Of a stretch of 64,000 nucleotides of DNA, positions 60,641 to 64,000 are shown piece after piece (the first letter of the stretch is position 1; each line of letters starts with the position of its first letter). The notes below the pieces were generated by a model, which was not told the origin of the DNA, searched no databases, and saw only the letters and a program-made list of their open reading frames with translations. Origin of the DNA: Adiantum capillus-veneris. Taxonomy: Eukaryota > Streptophyta > Polypodiopsida > Polypodiales > Pteridaceae. The position numbers and the translations under genes are program-made. The DNA is taken from contig CM043946.1 in assembly GCA_014529385.2 (NCBI GenBank), positions 17,069,077 through 17,133,076 of the forward strand. The letters are read 5' to 3'.

Positions 60641-61142
60641 ACCTCTGTATCGTTTGTTAGTCAGTTTCGAATGGACTGAGGAGTGTGAAAATTCATTCCA
60701 AAAGCTTAAGGAAAACCTTGTATCAGCACCGGTACTTAAGGCACTATATTGGGAAAAGATATTCCATGTTCACATTGATGCATCTACATATGCAATCGAG
60801 AGTATTCTGGCTCAACCTGGAGATGGAACAATGGATTTCCCAGTTTGTTATGCAAGTCGATAGTTAAACAGTGCAGAAAAGAACTACACAACCACTGAAA
60901 GAGAAGGGTTATGAATGATTTATGCTATAAAGAAATTTTGACATTATTTGCTCACAAACAAATTTGTGTTCTTCACAGATCATCAAGCTCTTTTGTATCT
61001 GATAAATAAACGATGCAATACTGGGAGAATTGTACGCTGGTTTATTATATTGCTAGAGTTTGATTTCACAGTGGTGGTCAAAAAGGGTAAAACAAATCTA
61101 CGGGCGGATCATCTTTCAAGACTGCAAAACGGGGAAGCCTGA
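60641..61142 (+). pseudogene. pol: RNase H of element C
   Basis: Piece 60621-60863 has H-I-D-A-S-T-Y-A-I-E (first catalytic Asp), then stops at about 60861, 60915 and 60939. Piece 60948-61142 has F-F-T-D-H-Q-A-L-L-Y-L and L-R-A-D-H-L-S-R-L, the part deleted from A. So the full RNase H was present in the family ancestor. Confidence 0.85.
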
Positions 61143-62527
61143 AGGAGTAGATGATGACATACCTAACACTTATCTTTTCAATATTGAAATGATACCCAAA
61201 TGGTCTCAGTAAATTGTTATCATTCTTTCCTTTGGAGGTAGGTTTGATAACAAGGAAGAAAAATCCAAACAACAAACAATTCGACAAACAAAAAACTTCC
61301 AGTTGATTGCAGGACGGCTGTATCATCTAGGATCGGACCAGATTCTACGATTATGTATAAATCTGGAGGAATTCGAGTGTTATCTTAAAGAAGCACACGT
61401 CCAGGATTGTGCGTTTCATTGTTCAACAATGAAAACACACCAGAGACTAAAGCAAGTAGGGGTTTATTGGCCAACTATGTATGCTGACACACATGCTTAT
61501 GTTAACAATTGTATTATATGTAGTGCCAACCGACCAGTGGATCACACGACATTGTTTCAAGTAAACATTGCACCTGCATGGAGTCTATATATCATTGATT
61601 TCTTAACCACAAGGACGTTTCCTGAAAACATAACAAGAGCACGGAAAAGGGCTATAGAGTTGGAGGCTCGTGACTATAATTTAATTGGGAACCAACTCTA
61701 TAAGCGAGGAAAGGACAATCAACTTAGAATCTGTGCAAGTGAAAGTGAATACCTGCTGATTCTAGAACACGCACATGGAGCCATAAGTGCAGGCCATTTT
61801 TCAGGCGATAAGACAGCAAAAATTGTCTTAACCGCAGGAATATGGTGGCCTACATTTCATATGGATGCTGAGGAGTTTGTAAAGCGTTGTGACGCATGTC
61901 AGCGTACCAAGGTGCCGATAAAGAGAGATGAGATGCCACTACGGCCAATGATGGGAGCAAGGGAATTTACAAAATGGGGCATTGATTTTGTGGGGCCTAT
62001 TTCACCCCCTGCATATGGCACCCATACCCAATATATCATTGTGGCTACGGACTATCTCACAAAATGGGCGGAAGCCAAGGCAACACAAAAAGCAGACGCA
62101 AGAACCACTGCACAATTTTTGTATGAGAATTTCTTTGTACAATACAGATTACCAATAGAAATTGTCAGTGATCGAGGAACACATTCTTAATGAAGTCATT
62201 GAATATCTGCTAGAGGAATTCATGGTCATACATAAAAAATTTGCTCCATATCATCCACAGGCAAATGGACAAGCTGAGGCCACAAATAAAACACTATGCA
62301 CGGTTCTCACTAAAATTGTATCAGAGTCAAGAACAGACTGGGATCAGCAGCTATTCTCAACACTATGGGCATACAGGATAGCTTATAAAACATCAATAGG
62401 AACGACACCGTACAACATGGTGTTTGGCCTAAATGCTATATTACCCATAGAGTTTTTTATTCCAACTCTACGAGTAGCGAAACGCTTCGAATGGACAGGG
62501 CATGAGCTCTCTTCAAGAAATAGATGA
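61143..62527 (+). pseudogene. pol: Duplicated zinc unit and integrase core of element C
   Basis: Unit 1 (about 61190-61569) has R-L-Y-H-L-G, the H...H of A-H-V-Q-D-C-A-F-H, and C-I-I-C. Unit 2 (about 61570-61950) has Q-L-Y-K-R-G, A-H-G-A-I-S-A-G-H and C-D-A-C. The core follows with W-G-I-D-F, V-S-D-R-G-T-H and N-G-Q-A-E-A. A one-base frameshift lies just after S-D-R-G-T-H. C keeps the S-I-G-T-T-P-Y-N-M-V-F-G-L-N-A segment that is deleted in A and shifted in B. Presence of both units in this old copy shows that the duplication is ancestral. Confidence 0.9.
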
Positions 62528-62867
62528 TCTTGAAAAGCTAGATGAACTTCGCTTATGAGCTGTAGCTTCGATCTATGCTAAAAAGAGAAGACAAAAAGAG
62601 TTTTTTGACAAGCATGTGCACACGAAAGAGTTCAAAACAGGTGATTATGTACTTGTTTATACCTTGAATCAACATGCCAAGAAACTTAAAAAGCGAGGGA
62701 TGGGACCCTTTGTGATTAGTGACCTATCACAAAGTGGAGCTGTCAAGCTTGCTACATTAGCAGGTGAAGAAATGCCAAATTGGATTAATGGATGTCGATT
62801 AAAGAAATATCATTTATCACTAACACAGGATATGCTTCAACAATTCCATCAAGAAAACAATGGATGA
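62528..62867 (+). pseudogene. pol: Integrase C-terminal region of element C
   Basis: D-Y-V-L-V-Y-T-L-N-Q-H-A-K-K-L-K-K-R-G-M-G-P-F-V-I, then M-P-N-W-I-N-G-C-R-L-K-K-Y. The M-G-P-F resembles the GPY/F module that follows many gypsy integrases; no chromodomain is seen after it. Stops at about 62525 and 62556. Confidence 0.8.
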
Positions 62868-63660
62868 AGGAGAAACAAAGGGTACGAGAAGAAGCCCAAG
62901 CAGAAGCAAAAGTACGCATTGCAAAAAGACGGCTTCTACGACAACAACAACAATGTGGATACCATTGCGAATAAATGCTATTCGACTAACGAATTTTGAT
63001 GAAGACATAGTGGAGCCAATATTTGCAGTCAAAGTGGGTAGCAATCAAGTTGAACCGAAGGCATTGCTTGATTCTGGAGCTCAAGCAAATCTAATCTCTT
63101 ACAGATTATACAAACAGCTCAAGCTCACAGGTCAACTACATCCTACTCCACAAGTACTGGAAAGTAGTACATCACATTCGCTGAAAACGTTGGGTTGGAT
63201 TATACTGCATGTACAAATACATCAATATATTTACCCACACAAGTTTTATGTGGTCGAGGATGAAAGCACACAACACCCCATGTTGTTGGGACAACCTTGG
63301 CAAAAAGAGTATAATGTACAGATAGATTGGAATGCGGATGCAATCCAAATTCAGCATGCACAAGAACAACAGGTGATAGCCTTTGCTCAGCAACCATGGA
63401 AGAACCAGATGGCAGCAACGCAATCACTAGATAAAGAACCAAAAGGATGGGTTCCACTAAAGAACAACATGGCGACCAAACAGGGAACTGCCAACCATGT
63501 TCACTACAAACATAAAACAACACCGACCAAAGTGCAAAGATCAAGATCAGCAACACGAGAAAAACAAGTATGGGTGCGAAAGGATAGAACATGGCAGACA
63601 AACCACAATACAACAGAAGAAGTCAACAGAAGCAGACAGTTCAACAAAAAACCAAGGGAA
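62868..63660 (+). pseudogene. pol: Second protease of element C
   Basis: After a short Arg/Lys/Gln-rich helix the frame shows A-L-L-D-S-G-A-Q-A-N-L-I (Asp codon 63070-63072), V-Q-I-H-Q-Y-I-Y-P-H-K-F-Y-V-V-E-D and H-P-M-L-L-G-Q-P-W, matching protease 2 of A and B, although the surrounding sequence has diverged strongly. The domain is open in one frame here, despite decay elsewhere. The tail starts with A-Q-Q-P-W and Q-V-W-V-R-K. Confidence 0.85.
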
Positions 63661-64000
63661 TAAAACAGATATGGATCCCAAAGAAACTGCTCAGCAACAA
63701 CTTAAATGCAACTCGCATTTGGATCCCAAAACCGAAGCAATAGGAACTCCCTTCAGTACATTCAACATCGGCAGGTAGACACACACAACATATGAAACCG
63801 GCAAATAGATCTATGTGGGTGCCAATCAGCAGCAAAAAAATGACAACCGCAGAAGTAGCAATAAGCCTACAAAAACCTCCAAAGCAAAGCTACCAATGGA
63901 AAGAAAAATAGACAAAGACTATGGCCAATTCCGCCACAAAAATTCTCTCCAAAGAGATGACTACGGCCATATTGACAATAGCGGCAAACCAAGTGACTTT
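63661..64000 (+). pseudogene. W-motif tail of element C pol, to window end
   Basis: After a TAA at 63661 the same kind of motif continues: Q-I-W-I-P-K-K, R-I-W-I-P-K-P and S-M-W-V-P, in changing frames. The internal polypurine tract is not reached within the window. Confidence 0.65.

Larger units (their letters stand above)
51673..64000 (+). mobile_element. Element C: older Ty3/gypsy element, cut by the window end
   Basis: Same family as A and B, with related LTR (U5), tRNA-Asp primer site, palindromic leader, gag, protease 1, RT, RNase H, duplicated zinc unit, integrase, protease 2 and W-motif tail in the same order. Every region has several stops and frameshifts and the sequence is far more diverged, so it is an older insertion of a sister lineage. 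ORF3 and the 3' LTR would lie beyond 64000. The start is uncertain. Confidence 0.85.

Overview
This window is repeat-dense nuclear DNA of a land plant. The basis is the retrotransposon types (Ty3/gypsy elements whose primer site matches tRNA-Asp, a Ty1/copia element primed by initiator tRNA-Met, and a Helitron with plant-type ends), plant-like GT-AG splice signals and many CT/GA microsatellites. I cannot name the species. No intact host gene, tRNA, rRNA or CRISPR array is visible. Almost every long open frame belongs to a retroelement.

Layout. Positions 1-8198 are old, decayed DNA: a copia LTR and gag remnant, unrecognised coding-like fragments (about 2141-3771), two small homologous ORFs (5750-6177), a solo copia LTR (6483-6708) and a tandem duplication. 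Element A (8199-25052, + strand) is a full-length gypsy element with 5-bp target duplications. A copia element, D (- strand, 25703 to 49745), follows. Its 5' LTR is split by a non-autonomous Helitron (30044-49743), and a microsatellite inside the Helitron is split by gypsy element B (30522-49051, - strand). Each excision restores a clean empty site. After about 1.9 kb of unassigned sequence, a third and older gypsy element, C (about 51673 to beyond the window end, + strand), begins.

A, B and C are one family with an unusual plan: LTR; tRNA-Asp primer site; a leader carrying several 22-bp palindromes; a single-frame gag-pol of about 3,000 codons (gag with two shortened zinc knuckles, protease 1, RT, RNase H, a duplicated integrase zinc-binding unit, integrase core, GPY/F-like C-terminus, a second retropepsin-like domain, and a tail of W-x-P-K motifs); then, in A and B, an internal copy of the polypurine tract, an additional roughly 0.9-1.1-kb-codon ORF3 with a coiled coil, the 3' polypurine tract and the LTR. 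All copies are interrupted by stops or frameshifts. C is the most decayed and still shows both proteases and both zinc units, so these are old family traits.

The strongest observation concerns A and B upstream of ORF3. B carries a 1,968-bp GT...AG segment that is precisely absent from A, with a branch-point-like CTAAC near its 3' end. The simplest reading is that B keeps an intron and A descends from reverse transcription of spliced RNA. The palindromes are a second strong lead: C has C/G at the arm position where A and B have A/T, changed on both arms, so pairing is kept. Functions are read from visible motifs; no database or alignment program was available.
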